Positions 40,152-49,414 are shown, counted from the stretch's first letter. The stretch: DNA of 64,000 bases from Actinomycetes bacterium (GCA_021819725.1 JAKAQR010000007.1:62001-126000); one strand, 5' to 3'. The notes: generated from the letters alone by a model not told the origin. A program made the numbers and translations.

Positions 40152-41831
40152 ATGACACGTTTTGATGAGTGGGTTGCGAGCTATAGCCGCGCTCCGAAGA
40201 GGCAGGATCGTTTCGAGACACTTTCAGGCATCGAACTTGCTCCGGTCTATACCAGCCAAGGCCCTCTTGACGCTACAACGATGCCTACGGGGTCACAAGC
40301 TGTACTCCCCATGGATGAGGAGCTACCCGGCAGCTACCCCTATACCAGGGGGATCTACGCCAGTGGTTACCGGACCAAGCTCTGGACCATGAGGATGTTT
40401 GCAGGGTTCTCGTCGGCCCAGGAGACCAACGAACGCTTTCGCGAGCTGCTGGCTGCTGGTGGTACCGGCTTGTCAGTGGCCTTCGATCTCCCGACCCTGA
40501 TGGGACGGGACTCAGATGACCCGAAGTCGCTTGGTGAGGTTGGCAAGTGTGGTGTCGCGATCGACACCTATGATGACATGGAGACACTCTTCACTGGCAT
40601 TCGACTCGGTGATATCACCACCTCGATGACGATCAACTCGCCAGCTGCCTTTATCTTGGCATCTTTTGTAGCGGTCGCTGAGGCGAGTGGCGTGTCGAGG
40701 GATAAGCTCGGTGGGACCTTGCAGAATGACATTCTCAAGGAGTATCAGGCCCAGAAAGAGTACTATTTTCCGCCACGGCCCTCGATGCGTCTCGTGCGTG
40801 ACACCATGACCTTTGCCGCTGCCGAGATGCCGAAGTGGCACCCTCTCTCGGTCTCTGGTTATCATATCCGCGAGGCAGGGTCCACAGCGGCGGAGGAGTT
40901 AGCCTTCACGATCGCCAATGGCTTTGCCTATGTGGAGACGGGTTTAGCCGCAGGGCTCAAGATCGATGATTTCGCGCCACAGCTCTCGTTCTTTTTCAAC
41001 GCGCACATCGATTTCTTTGAGGAGATCGCAAAGTATCGGGCAGCACGTCGCATCTGGGCGCGTTGGATGCGCGAGCATTACCATGCAGAAGATCCTCGAT
41101 CTTGGCTACTTCGATTTCACACCCAAACTGCTGGCGTCTCTTTGACCGCCCAGCAACCTGAGCTCAATATCGTTCGCACGGCTATTGAGGCGTTAGCGGG
41201 AACACTTGGCGGCACGCAGAGCCTTCACACCAACTCGATGGATGAGGTACTCTCGCTGCCTACCCAAAAAGCGGCCCGGATCGCACTTCGTACCCAGCAG
41301 ATCGTGGCCTATGAGACTGGCGTGACGAACGTGGTCGACCCATTGGGTGGATCCTATTTCGTCGAAGAGTTAACGCGAGAGATGGAGCGACAGGCTGAGG
41401 AGATTTTTGCCGAGATTGCTGAGTTGGGTCATGGGTCCATGCTCGAGGGCGCGTTACTCGGGATCGATTCGTTTTATCACGTGAACAGGATCGCTGACTC
41501 TGCGTACGAGCTCGAAAAAAAGATCTCTTCCGGAGATCGTATTGTGGTAGGCGTGAATAACTTCGTCCTCGACAACGAGGAGCCCATCGATACTTTGGTG
41601 ATCGGTCCAGAGGTGGAGAGACTCCAGGTGCAGCGGCTCCACGATGTCCGCCAGCGGCGAGACTCTGATGAGGTTGCTCGCGCGCTCGCCGGGTTGCAGG
41701 CTGACGCACGAGACCCCGAAGTGAACCTTATGGAGCCGTTGATCCGTGCGTCACGGGCGCGGGTCTCGGTTGGAGAGATCATGGAGGCGCTTGCCGAAGT
41801 CTTTGGTTACTACGAGGAGCCTGGTATCTGA
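40152..41831 (+). CDS. icmA: adenosylcobalamin-dependent acyl-CoA mutase large subunit, isobutyryl-CoA mutase type
   Basis: 559 residues, TIM-barrel catalytic subunit only; the C-terminal B12-binding domain of single-chain mutases is absent, so a separate small subunit must exist elsewhere. The frame matches methylmalonyl-CoA mutase throughout (RGIYASGYRTKLWTM, SVAFDLPTLMGRDSD, QNDILKEY, SVSGYHIREAG, QSLHTNSMDE). With a constant offset of six to the Propionibacterium enzyme, Tyr89 is Phe83, Arg207 is Gln201, and Gln197, Tyr243 and His244 are kept (Q191, Y237, H238). Phe and Gln at these two sites mark isobutyryl-CoA mutase, which rearranges isobutyryl-CoA to butyryl-CoA; 2-hydroxyisobutyryl-CoA mutase has Ile at the first. 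A MeaB-type chaperone is encoded 11 kb away. Confidence 0.8.
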   Translation: MTRFDEWVASYSRAPKRQDRFETLSGIELAPVYTSQGPLDATTMPTGSQAVLPMDEELPGSYPYTRGIYASGYRTKLWTMRMFAGFSSAQETNERFRELLAAGGTGLSVAFDLPTLMGRDSDDPKSLGEVGKCGVAIDTYDDMETLFTGIRLGDITTSMTINSPAAFILASFVAVAEASGVSRDKLGGTLQNDILKEYQAQKEYYFPPRPSMRLVRDTMTFAAAEMPKWHPLSVSGYHIREAGSTAAEELAFTIANGFAYVETGLAAGLKIDDFAPQLSFFFNAHIDFFEEIAKYRAARRIWARWMREHYHAEDPRSWLLRFHTQTAGVSLTAQQPELNIVRTAIEALAGTLGGTQSLHTNSMDEVLSLPTQKAARIALRTQQIVAYETGVTNVVDPLGGSYFVEELTREMERQAEEIFAEIAELGHGSMLEGALLGIDSFYHVNRIADSAYELEKKISSGDRIVVGVNNFVLDNEEPIDTLVIGPEVERLQVQRLHDVRQRRDSDEVARALAGLQADARDPEVNLMEPLIRASRARVSVGEIMEALAEVFGYYEEPGI

Positions 41832-42179
41832 GGCATCCCTCGAGCGTTGCCATGGGTCGCTGCCGAGTGGCAGAGGCTGTGGTCGAGCGTAAGCCCGCCA
41901 GGATCAACTCTTCTTGCGTCGCCTTCTCTTCGGGCTGAAGCCAACTCCGCTAGCGATGGAATTCGGCGTGGTTACGTGATAGTCGGGACGGATTCGACAG
42001 CAATGCTGCTGGTGGTTACCACGGTGAGCGCTGCATGCATCCACATGCTGGCCGTTCACGGCCTGAGAAATGGCAGCGCCAGAGCATCATGCGGACCTGT
42101 CGTTTAGCGAGGGATGCGACTACCGAGCACGCAACCGATCGGTAGAGCGCCGATGGGTACACGAGCTGTGTGAGGGTGG
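41832..42179. other. 348-bp convergent intergenic region
   Basis: Between the mutase and the end of the TetR gene. An open frame of 86 codons exists on the plus strand, but its product has no recognisable features and no ribosome binding site. No clear terminator was found. Nothing else is seen. Confidence 0.4.
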
Positions 42180-42758
42180 TTAGCCTTTTGGAATGAAGGC
42201 ATCGACAACGGCCAGTGCGCGTCGAATTGCAGCCTTGGCGTCGATCACCTTGTCGGCAATATCCTGGGTGGCGCTCAGCATGGCGAACAAGAGTACGGCT
42301 GTGTTGTCCGGGTCGGTGAGCTTGAGTAGCTTGAGCGGTTCGACCAAAGGACGCGATAACTCGAGATAGTACTCCTTGACCTTGCTGGCGATCTCAGGAG
42401 TGCGATCTCGGTTCTCAAGGTTGCGAAGCACCTCATGGGCGAGGCGCGCGTCCGACGCCGTGACGACCTTGGCAAAACCAGTGATCTGCTCACGCGGCTC
42501 ACGGTGACGCTTCATCGCGGCGACGAGTTGTTCTTGGTATCCGGGCAACACATCGTCTGCGAGTTCAAGCGCCAGATGGTTTTCCGAAGGGAAGTACAGA
42601 TAGACACTGTTGCGCCTCAAGCCGGCCCGAGGTCCTACGGCCTCAAAGTTTACCGACCTGATGGTTGGATTAAGCAACGACTCCTTGGCGGCATCAAGTA
42701 GCGCCTGTCGTCGTTGAGCGTGATGTTCCTTAACTGTGGGGGCCATGATCTTGGGCAT
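42180..42758 (-). CDS. TetR family transcriptional regulator
   Basis: 192 residues. N-terminal helix-turn-helix (RRQALLDAAKESL, then NFEAVGPRAGLRRNSVYLYF) of the TetR type and an all-helical ligand domain. The ligand is unknown. It is divergent from a small LysM gene, sharing about 80 bp, and convergent with the mutase gene, so self-regulation and control of the LysM gene are possible targets. ATG 42758 is near the family N-terminus. Confidence 0.85.
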   Translation of the reverse strand: MPKIMAPTVKEHHAQRRQALLDAAKESLLNPTIRSVNFEAVGPRAGLRRNSVYLYFPSENHLALELADDVLPGYQEQLVAAMKRHREPREQITGFAKVVTASDARLAHEVLRNLENRDRTPEIASKVKEYYLELSRPLVEPLKLLKLTDPDNTAVLLFAMLSATQDIADKVIDAKAAIRRALAVVDAFIPKG

Positions 42759-42839
42759 TGATCAAAGTATATAGCTGTTTTGCTTCCGTCTACCCGAATA
42801 TCAAATTTCTCTGTCAGAGTCTCGAACTACAGTTCGCTT

Positions 42840-43169
42840 ATGATAGAAATGCGAACCTCTCCTATGGTGGCCGATCGATCTCGGACCCATGAACACCCAC
42901 GTCAAGTCCTGTTACGGTTGTTGGCCTTGACGATCGTTGTGCTCGCGGTGTTGGTGGTCCTCACTCGGGTTTTTGGTCCACTCGTCGATGGTTCACGAGC
43001 CTCTTCCGAGGTTTTCGTCGTGCGTCGGGGAGATACGTTGGTTTCGATCGCTGAGCGAGCTGATCCGAATAGGAATCCTTATCCAATCGTGGCACAGATG
43101 GAGGTACAGACACACGGTACTTTCCTCGTGCCCGGAGAACGAATCGTCGTCCCTATAGCAGCGCCATAA
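42840..43169 (+). CDS. LysM-domain membrane-anchored small protein
   Basis: About 110 residues: a short cytoplasmic basic stretch, one membrane helix (LALTIVVLAVLVVLTRVFG), then an outer LysM domain (FVVRRGDTLVSIAERADP ... PIVAQM) that binds peptidoglycan. Similar single-LysM proteins often sit beside lexA and nrdR in Actinobacteria, but here the neighbours are tetR and an oxidoreductase. The start is uncertain; ATGs at 42840, 42849 and 42864 and an upstream TTG at 42780 are in frame, none with a strong ribosome site. Confidence 0.75.
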   Translation: MIEMRTSPMVADRSRTHEHPRQVLLRLLALTIVVLAVLVVLTRVFGPLVDGSRASSEVFVVRRGDTLVSIAERADPNRNPYPIVAQMEVQTHGTFLVPGERIVVPIAAP

Positions 43170-43183
43170 TGACCCCAGGCGAA

Positions 43184-43197
43184 GACCCTGTTGGGTC
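43184..43197. terminator. short hairpin between convergent genes (weak)
   Basis: gaccc-tgtt-gggtc forms a 5-bp stem with a 4-nt loop just after the LysM gene stop and before the end of the oxidoreductase gene. No T-run follows, so terminator function is only possible. Confidence 0.25.
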
Positions 43198-43280
43198 GGG
43201 AGGTATCGTTCCGTGCCATGGCCTCCAGGCTGTGACACGGTTCGAAGGTCGCTCGTGGTGTTGTTGTCGGGTTGTTCCCG

Positions 43281-44225
43281 TTAGTCGGTCGTTAGGATGA
43301 TTTTTCCAAATTTCCCAGGTTGGCGGAAGCGTTCATAGGCAGCTTCCCCCTCGGCGAGATCAAATTGTTGCTCGACGATAATCCGATACGCGCCGGTGGC
43401 AAGGTGTCCGAGAAGGTGGTGTTCGACGTCAGCTGCAAGCAGTGACTTCTGCTCCCAGCTGCGTGCACGAAGAGTGGATGCACGTAGCGTCCCACGCTTG
43501 CTCATCAAGAGGCGGAGATCGATCTCCGGTTTGGCCGAGCTGCCGACGCCGATCACGACAATCCTGCCCCCAAGCGCAAGCGATTCGAGGTTGGTTGGAA
43601 GATTCTCGCCGGAGACGAGTTCGATGATGACGTCATAGGGGCCGAAGGCAACGATCTCGGCGGGAGTCACGCTCGTGTGACAGCCCAGTGAGAAGACCTG
43701 TGCGTCGCTCTCGTGACTGCGCACAACGGCGGTGACATGAGCGCCGAGTAATGCACCAATCTGTACCGCTGCGTTGCCGACTCCGCCGAGGGCACCATGC
43801 ACCAGCAGCCGATCTCCGATGCTGAGGTGGACCTGACTCATCAACGCGTCGAAGGCGGTGAATGCTGCCTCTGGGTAGCCGCCAGCGATTGTGGGATCGA
43901 TGCCGTCAGGGACCGGAATGCAAGCACTTGCTGGCGCGGTGAGAAAGTCGGCATGAGCTCCCCCTCCGGTGATCCCCATCACCAGTTGACCAGGTTGGAG
44001 TGTGGTGACCGTGGAGCCGACCTCTACGACTTCGCCGGCGAACTCCAGCCCAAGCCGCTCAGGATCAAAGCCTGTCGGAGGGGGATAGTGGCCACGGGCT
44101 TGGAGCAGATCGGCAGCATTGATACCAGCACTTCTCACCCGGACGAGGACTTCGTGAGGGTCGGGTTGTGGTGTTGGGACCTCTGCTACCCTCACGGATC
44201 CGTTCTTTGCAATGAGTGCGCGCAT
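43281..44225 (-). CDS. NADPH:quinone reductase-like zinc-less alcohol dehydrogenase family protein
   Basis: 314 residues of the medium-chain dehydrogenase superfamily. GroES-like N-terminus (VLVRVRSAGINAADLLQARG), Rossmann loop VHGALGGVGNAAVQIGALLG near residue 140 and no catalytic or structural zinc cysteines, as in QOR/crotonyl-reductase-like members. The start at 44225 follows agggagaagcg; an in-frame start 12 codons upstream is less likely. Substrate cannot be assigned; quinones or enoyl compounds are usual. Confidence 0.85.
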   Translation of the reverse strand: MRALIAKNGSVRVAEVPTPQPDPHEVLVRVRSAGINAADLLQARGHYPPPTGFDPERLGLEFAGEVVEVGSTVTTLQPGQLVMGITGGGAHADFLTAPASACIPVPDGIDPTIAGGYPEAAFTAFDALMSQVHLSIGDRLLVHGALGGVGNAAVQIGALLGAHVTAVVRSHESDAQVFSLGCHTSVTPAEIVAFGPYDVIIELVSGENLPTNLESLALGGRIVVIGVGSSAKPEIDLRLLMSKRGTLRASTLRARSWEQKSLLAADVEHHLLGHLATGAYRIIVEQQFDLAEGEAAYERFRQPGKFGKIILTTD

Positions 44226-44392
44226 CGCTTCTCCCTCTATTGGTGCATCATCGTCGATCACCGTCGAAACTAGCTTAGTGTTGGTGAACGACAGGTGGGA
44301 AGCACGCTGTTCGAACGGGTGTCAAGTGGATTTTCGAGACCTACTCCGGTAGCGTGGTGGATGCAACAGCTGTTCTAACCAGGGAGGTAATG

Positions 44393-45778
44393 ATGACTGA
44401 AGAGATGCGAATCGAGCACGACTCGATGGGTGAGGTTGAGGTCCCAGCTGCTGCGCTGTGGGGCGCGCAGACCCAACGCGCGGTCAATAATTTTCCGATC
44501 TCAGGACAGCGGCTCCCAATGTCGCTCATCAGAGGTCTTGTGTGGATCAAGTGGGCCGCTGCGAGTACCAACGTAGAGTTAGGCATCCTTGACTTCTCGA
44601 TTGGCGAGGCCATCGTCAAGGCATGCCAGGAGGTGCTCGAAGGCGATCATGATGATCAGTTCCCCATCGATATTTACCAGACGGGATCTGGAACCTCGTC
44701 GAACATGAATGTGAACGAGGTGATCGCCCACCTTGCCAGTGTTCATTTGGGTGCTCCCGTGTTGCCGAACGATCACGTCAACGCCTCGCAGTCGTCCAAC
44801 GATGTCTTCCCAACGGCGATGCACCTGGGAATTTTGCTTGAACTCTCGGGATCTCTCCTCCCCTCACTTCAACGACTTGCCGATGGCCTTGAGGCGAAGG
44901 CATCGGAGTTTTCCGAGGTCGTGAAGTCGGGTCGCACGCATCTCATGGATGCGACCCCGATCACACTTGGCCAGGAATTCTCTGGTTATGCAGCGGCGGT
45001 TCGCAAGGGGATCGGTCGCATCGAGATAGCGAGAGATGACGTTGGTGAGGTTCCTCTGGGAGGAACCGCTGTTGGCACCGGGCTCAATGCTCCCCCGGGA
45101 TTTGCGGCGGGTGTGTTGGCGCGATTGCAGGATCGGCTTGGAGTACCCATTCGAGAGGCAAACAATCACTTCGAAGCCCATGGCGCACGAGATGCTGTCG
45201 TCTTCCTCTCTGGGGCACTCAAGACCTTGGCGATGGCCTACTATAAGCTAGCCAATGACCTCCGATGGATGTCGTCAGGACCACGCTGCGGCCTCGGTGA
45301 GATCCATCTGCCAGATCTCCAACCTGGTTCATCAATTATGCCTGGCAAGGTGAATCCGGTCGTGCCAGAGGCGATGGGTCAAGTCGTCGCCAGGGTCATC
45401 GGTAACGATGCGACGATCGCCTTTGGGGGATCGGCAGGAAACTTTGAGCTCAACGTTATGCAGCCAATCATTGGGGTAGCTGTCTTGGATTCGATCCACA
45501 TCATGAGCACGATTGCGGACTCAATGGTCAGCAAATGTATTCTCGGCATTGAGGCCGATGTCGAGCGCTGTCGCATGTATGCACTTTCCTCGCCGTCAAT
45601 CGGAACTTCGCTCAACCCCTATATCGGATACGAACAGGCGGCAAAGGTGATCAAGGAAGCGCTCGCGAGCGACAAGGACTTGCGCACCGTGGTGCTTGAG
45701 AAGGGTCTCCTCTCCGAAGCAGAGGTTGATGTTGCTCTCGATGTCATGGCCATGACCAAGGGAGGTATCATCCGCTAG
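44393..45778 (+). CDS. fumC: class II fumarate hydratase
   Basis: Fumarate to malate in the citric acid cycle. About 461 residues, normal length. The signature GSSIMPGKVNPV near residue 315, TGSGTSSNMNVNEV near 98, HVNASQSSNDVFPTA near 128 and the catalytic region SGRTHLMDATPI near 185 all match; the family is shared with aspartase, but the sequence and the 460-residue length fit fumarase. ATG 44393 is set by gggaggtaatg; a GTG at 44354 is in frame but less likely. Confidence 0.94.
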   Translation: MTEEMRIEHDSMGEVEVPAAALWGAQTQRAVNNFPISGQRLPMSLIRGLVWIKWAAASTNVELGILDFSIGEAIVKACQEVLEGDHDDQFPIDIYQTGSGTSSNMNVNEVIAHLASVHLGAPVLPNDHVNASQSSNDVFPTAMHLGILLELSGSLLPSLQRLADGLEAKASEFSEVVKSGRTHLMDATPITLGQEFSGYAAAVRKGIGRIEIARDDVGEVPLGGTAVGTGLNAPPGFAAGVLARLQDRLGVPIREANNHFEAHGARDAVVFLSGALKTLAMAYYKLANDLRWMSSGPRCGLGEIHLPDLQPGSSIMPGKVNPVVPEAMGQVVARVIGNDATIAFGGSAGNFELNVMQPIIGVAVLDSIHIMSTIADSMVSKCILGIEADVERCRMYALSSPSIGTSLNPYIGYEQAAKVIKEALASDKDLRTVVLEKGLLSEAEVDVALDVMAMTKGGIIR

Positions 45779-45951
45779 TGCACCGAACAAGGCTGAGGCA
45801 CTGCTCGTTTGTTGGTACCCCTCTTGTCCTCGCCACGGCCTTGGTCGCAGGGACCGCAGCCGTGGCAGCGAGCTTGACGTTAACCTCAGGCGACTCGTTT
45901 GAGGTCGCTTCGCTCAAGTTGGACCGCTTGATCCTCGATTTTACGGTGTAA
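45778..45951 (+). CDS. possible 57-residue secreted or membrane peptide (uncertain)
   Basis: An open frame starts with a GTG overlapping the fumC stop by one base. The product has a hydrophobic Ala/Val/Leu-rich stretch (PLVLATALVAGTAAVAASL) like a signal peptide or single helix. It overlaps, on the opposite strand, the end of a well-supported small gene by 66 bp and has no ribosome site, so it may be chance. Confidence 0.2.
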   Translation: MHRTRLRHCSFVGTPLVLATALVAGTAAVAASLTLTSGDSFEVASLKLDRLILDFTV

Positions 45952-46221
45952 CCCAGCAAAGAAGCCGACGACTGCATCAAAGAAGAAGGCGATCCCACCA
46001 AGGGCCAGACCGGTGATGGTGACGCCCACCCAGTCGGCTCGTAGGTGACTGATGGCGAATCCGCTCCATAGATTGAGGTTGGCGATCCAAGCGAGTGCGA
46101 CACCCAGAATGAGCTGTACAAGTGGTTTGAGTTCTCGGGTGTGTCCGTATGCACGCTCCCCGAGGAGACTCAAGGCGTAGATGCCAAGGCCGAACAGGAT
46201 GACAAGCCCAAAGAAGTGCAT
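45886..46221 (-). CDS. small membrane protein of unknown function
   Basis: 111 residues. An excellent gttgaaaggaggatcaa before ATG 46221 shows it is real. Three to four hydrophobic stretches (FFGLVILFGLGIYALSLLG, LVQLILGVALAWIANLNL, WVGVTITGLALGGIAFFFDAVVGFF) and a short charged tail. The family is not recognised. It is the only minus-strand gene between fumC and the next unknown gene and appears monocistronic. Confidence 0.75.
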   Translation of the reverse strand: MHFFGLVILFGLGIYALSLLGERAYGHTRELKPLVQLILGVALAWIANLNLWSGFAISHLRADWVGVTITGLALGGIAFFFDAVVGFFAGLHRKIEDQAVQLERSDLKRVA

Positions 46222-46611
46222 TTGATCCTCCTTTCAACTTCTGTTGGTTCGCTGATGTTAACGCGCGGAACGCAACGTTGTATGCCCGCAAATTTTCAGG
46301 TATTTTTAAGTCGGTAGTGTCGGTCGTAGCACCGACAGAGTGTGCATGAAGGAGTAACACGACGTAGGTGGGGTGCGAATGCGTCCGGACGAAGTCTCGC
46401 GCCTGGGCCACTGTGCAGGCAATGCGAAAGCACACACTCCGTTCCCTGATCCTCGGTGGCGTGGGTGTGGACGACGGCTTTCGGTCGGGGGAAGGCCGTA
46501 GGTTCGTAATGTGAGCACACAAGTGTGAATAAGCACGTGAGCTGGTGCCAGAATCGCCGCTGGAGCGAGAGGTCGAGCAGGACGAACAAGCCGACTCGTA
46601 GACTCTTAGCT
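46222..46611. other. 390-bp region upstream of two divergent small genes
   Basis: Should hold promoters for the membrane protein (minus) and the next gene (plus). AT-rich just after the minus-strand start (aaattttcaggtatttttaag). A short hairpin gtcggt-cgtagc-accgac lies near 46320. No tRNA or coding frame is convincing. Confidence 0.4.
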
Positions 46612-47121
46612 ATGGCACTTTTGGAACACTTTCGCTACCTGGCACGCTATGCGATGTTCGATGATCCCGATATCGTGACCGAGTTTGGCTATCTTCTGGC
46701 GGAAGGGGCAGACGATCCAGTCGAGCTTAGTCCCGCATTGGTTCAGTTGTTGAAGGGAATGCCGAAAGCGGTCGAGATTTGGAGTGTCACGAATTCACTG
46801 CTCGGGGCTGTTGACCTCGCGAGTGCCGCCGCCGAGCTTGGCTGGGCACTGATAGCGCACATCAGCGGGTGCGAGCTTCATCGATCCCCGATCATGCCGC
46901 TCGCGGTGAGCGCACAGTCCGCGCTCCAGATAGGTGCCCTGCAGGAGTGTTGCACCTGTCGCTTCCGACTGCTTCCTGATGTCTTACTCCATCGCTATGC
47001 GACGCATTACGGATACCATGTGGAGGCATTGGGGTCTCGCCCAGTCTACGTCGATGGAGTGAGAGTCCTCGCGAAACAGTACGAGTGGCCGAACTTAGCT
47101 CCAATATTGGCGGATCATTAA
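46612..47121 (+). CDS. protein of unknown function with ECCTCRF cysteine motif
   Basis: 169 residues from ATG 46612; the frame extends 29 codons upstream with low-complexity, unlikely sequence. Soluble, mostly helical by composition. A cluster QECCTCRFRLLPD near residue 110 and another Cys in AHISGCELH hint at metal binding, but no known zinc pattern is complete. Not recognised, no conserved neighbours. Confidence 0.55.
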   Translation: MALLEHFRYLARYAMFDDPDIVTEFGYLLAEGADDPVELSPALVQLLKGMPKAVEIWSVTNSLLGAVDLASAAAELGWALIAHISGCELHRSPIMPLAVSAQSALQIGALQECCTCRFRLLPDVLLHRYATHYGYHVEALGSRPVYVDGVRVLAKQYEWPNLAPILADH

Positions 47122-47556
47122 CCTGCTCACCAGGCTGAATTGGTAGGACTCTGCATCGATTGACAGAGCTCGTCTTCTCATCAGAGTCAATGTTGTGTGA
47201 GTGCTCAGACAGAGCTAGAAGGCCCTCTGCCCTCGGAGTCGCTTTCACATCTGGGATAGATCTGATCAGTGATAGCGGCGCTTTGTGTGGTGGCATGGGC
47301 ACGATTAGTGTGAGTTGATCTCACTATAGCGATAAATGCCTCCGGGTAAAAGGAGTGCCAGGACTTCTTGGCACCTGAAAACGGTATGCAGCGGAACAAG
47401 CCGTAAAAATTCTTGCGTGGTGATATTTCCTTATTGAGCTGGTAGTTCTCCTGGATTTTACTGCATACTCATACAATGAATAGCACATTATACGGGAGAT
47501 CTTGCTAACATCGTTACTAGGGACATAGCAAAATCTAACGTACCTAGGGGGTGCTT
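47122..47556. other. 435-bp AT-richer region upstream of the APC permease
   Basis: The last 150 bp are clearly AT-richer than the surroundings and probably contain the permease promoter; a tacaat hexamer occurs near 47474. Two hairpins can form: gtgag-ttgat-ctcac near 47320 and gtgcca/tggcac at 47355-47374. No coding frame is credible. The hairpins could be a regulator site or a leader structure. Confidence 0.45.
47355..47374. promoter_or_regulatory. hairpin upstream of the permease gene
   Basis: gtgcca-ggacttct-tggcac, a 6-bp perfect stem with an 8-nt loop, preceded by aaaagga. It lies about 180 bp before the permease ATG. Role unknown. Confidence 0.35.
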
Positions 47557-49134
47557 ATGGCTCAAACGACGGATAGTTCTATCGATAATTCGGGAGAAGG
47601 TGGTGGATCTCTTCGCAAGGGAATCTCGCTTCTACCGATGATTATTCTTGGTGTTGGAGGTGCAGTCGGAACGGGTGCCCTCTTTAGTGGTATCGGAATG
47701 GCGGCAGTCGCCGGGCCAGCAATGATCGTCTCATGGGTGATCGGGTGTGTGATATATACGTTCATCGGTATCACCTATGTGGACATGAGTGTTCGTTTCC
47801 CTGAGGCAGGTGGCCCTGCACGTTACTCGCTCTATACCCATGGTTGGGTGGCAAATCTGGTGAATTCAGTCGGCAGCCTTGTGTGGTACCTCCTCATCCC
47901 GCCGATCGAGGCTATCGCTACTGTCACTGCACTCAGCTACTTCGATTCTGGGTTTTTGAATGCGAAGGGCGATCCCACGCTCTCGGGCGCGCTCGTTGCA
48001 CTGGTACTCCTCGTTGTCTACATCCCAGTGAACTTCTACGGCGTGAAGATCCTCGCTCGCATCAACAATGCGCTTGGTGGTGTCAAGATCGTACTGTACT
48101 TGCTGTTGGCGATCGGATTTATTCTTGTCATGGGGCGGGCATCGAACTTCAGTGCTTTTGGCGGCTTTGCGCCGTATGGGATCGGTCCAATCTTTGCCGC
48201 TGTGCCAATAGCAATGTTTGCCTTCGGCGCGATCAGGGTGATTCCTGATTTTGCCGAAGAGGCTAAGGATGGCCGCACCCTGAAGGTAGGAATCATCTAC
48301 ACCCTGATCGTTCAGTTCGTCATCTACGTGCTCTTTAGTGTTGCGCTGATAGCTGGACTCAGCTGGGGCACTCTCTCCACCAAGGTCGGCGAGTGGACGG
48401 CTCTCACCAAAGTGACGACCAACCCATTTATCGCCCTCACCACCAACCGTGGTGTGGATTGGCTCCTCGTCGTTGCTGTCATCGTTGGCATCCTTGGTCC
48501 AGGGGTTGCTGGCTATGTCTACCAGGGTGCGGGATCGCGGGTGCTCTTGGCGATGGCTCGTACCGGTTATGTCCCTAAGCGTTTCAAGGAGATCCACGCA
48601 CGCCACAAGACGCCAGCGCTTTCCTTGATCGTGGTCGCATTGATTGGTGCGGCATTGGCCCTGCTCGCGGCGCCAGTTCCGCGCATTATCAGTCTGATCG
48701 ATGACGCCGTGGTCGGAGGCTACATATCCTTTGGTGCGGTTCCTGCAGCGATGTTGGCGGTGCGTAAGCAACGCGGTGAATCATTCAGTGTTGGTTCCAC
48801 CCTTATCGCAGCGTTGGGCTTTGGTGGGGCCTCACTTGTGGTGTATTGGTCCGGTTGGCCTGCCGTTCCCTATGCGGTGATCCTCATCGCTATTGGCTCT
48901 GTACTCCTCGGATTTGCGCAGAACTTTAAGCAGCTGCTCCATTCGTTGTGGTACATCGTCTGGATTCTCTTCCTGGCGGTGATGGCTGCGATCGGAAGTG
49001 TTGGGAAGGGCAATGAGATCTCCTTCAATCTCTCTTCGGTGCTGGTCGTGGTCGTCTCGATCTTCGTGATCTTGCCATGGGCAGTCCACAGCAGGTTATC
49101 GGTTGATGAGGTCGAGCAGCTGGAGGCCTCCTAG
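47557..49134 (+). CDS. APC superfamily amino acid permease
   Basis: 525 residues, about twelve to fourteen helices. The N-terminus KGISLLPMIILGVGGAVGTGALF, then FPEAGGPARYSLYTHG, resembles amino acid:proton symporters of the APC family such as the aspartate/glutamate-type YveA group. The substrate cannot be decided. ATG 47557 follows ctaggggg; an in-frame GTG two codons earlier is also possible. It stands alone, with an AT-rich upstream region. Confidence 0.88.
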   Translation: MAQTTDSSIDNSGEGGGSLRKGISLLPMIILGVGGAVGTGALFSGIGMAAVAGPAMIVSWVIGCVIYTFIGITYVDMSVRFPEAGGPARYSLYTHGWVANLVNSVGSLVWYLLIPPIEAIATVTALSYFDSGFLNAKGDPTLSGALVALVLLVVYIPVNFYGVKILARINNALGGVKIVLYLLLAIGFILVMGRASNFSAFGGFAPYGIGPIFAAVPIAMFAFGAIRVIPDFAEEAKDGRTLKVGIIYTLIVQFVIYVLFSVALIAGLSWGTLSTKVGEWTALTKVTTNPFIALTTNRGVDWLLVVAVIVGILGPGVAGYVYQGAGSRVLLAMARTGYVPKRFKEIHARHKTPALSLIVVALIGAALALLAAPVPRIISLIDDAVVGGYISFGAVPAAMLAVRKQRGESFSVGSTLIAALGFGGASLVVYWSGWPAVPYAVILIAIGSVLLGFAQNFKQLLHSLWYIVWILFLAVMAAIGSVGKGNEISFNLSSVLVVVVSIFVILPWAVHSRLSVDEVEQLEAS

Positions 49135-49414
49135 AACGTCTAGTGGTGACCCCTCGTATTCGTACACACTTTGAGCGACCCACGGTTGGATGCTAGGCTT
49201 GGGACCGGCCCCAAGGGGCCATGGGGACTGGTCGGGCATTTGGCGAGCGCCGCGTCATTCCCTTGGCTTGGGTGACGGTATTGGGTGGTTCTCTGGTGAG
49301 CTCTTCCCAATTGAGCGCGCGGAGGCAGGCATCGGGCGTTGAGGAGTGTCCATGTCGATTGACCCAGCACACGTCGCCGGGATGTTTGGGAGACCGAACG
49401 AAAGGAGAGTAGGC

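Noticed and set aside
40152..41831. Plain methylmalonyl-CoA mutase annotation
   Set aside because: The two substrate-specifying positions carry Phe and Gln, as in isobutyryl-CoA mutase.
41847..42107. 86-codon frame between the mutase and tetR
   Set aside because: No ribosome site, low-complexity product and no motif.
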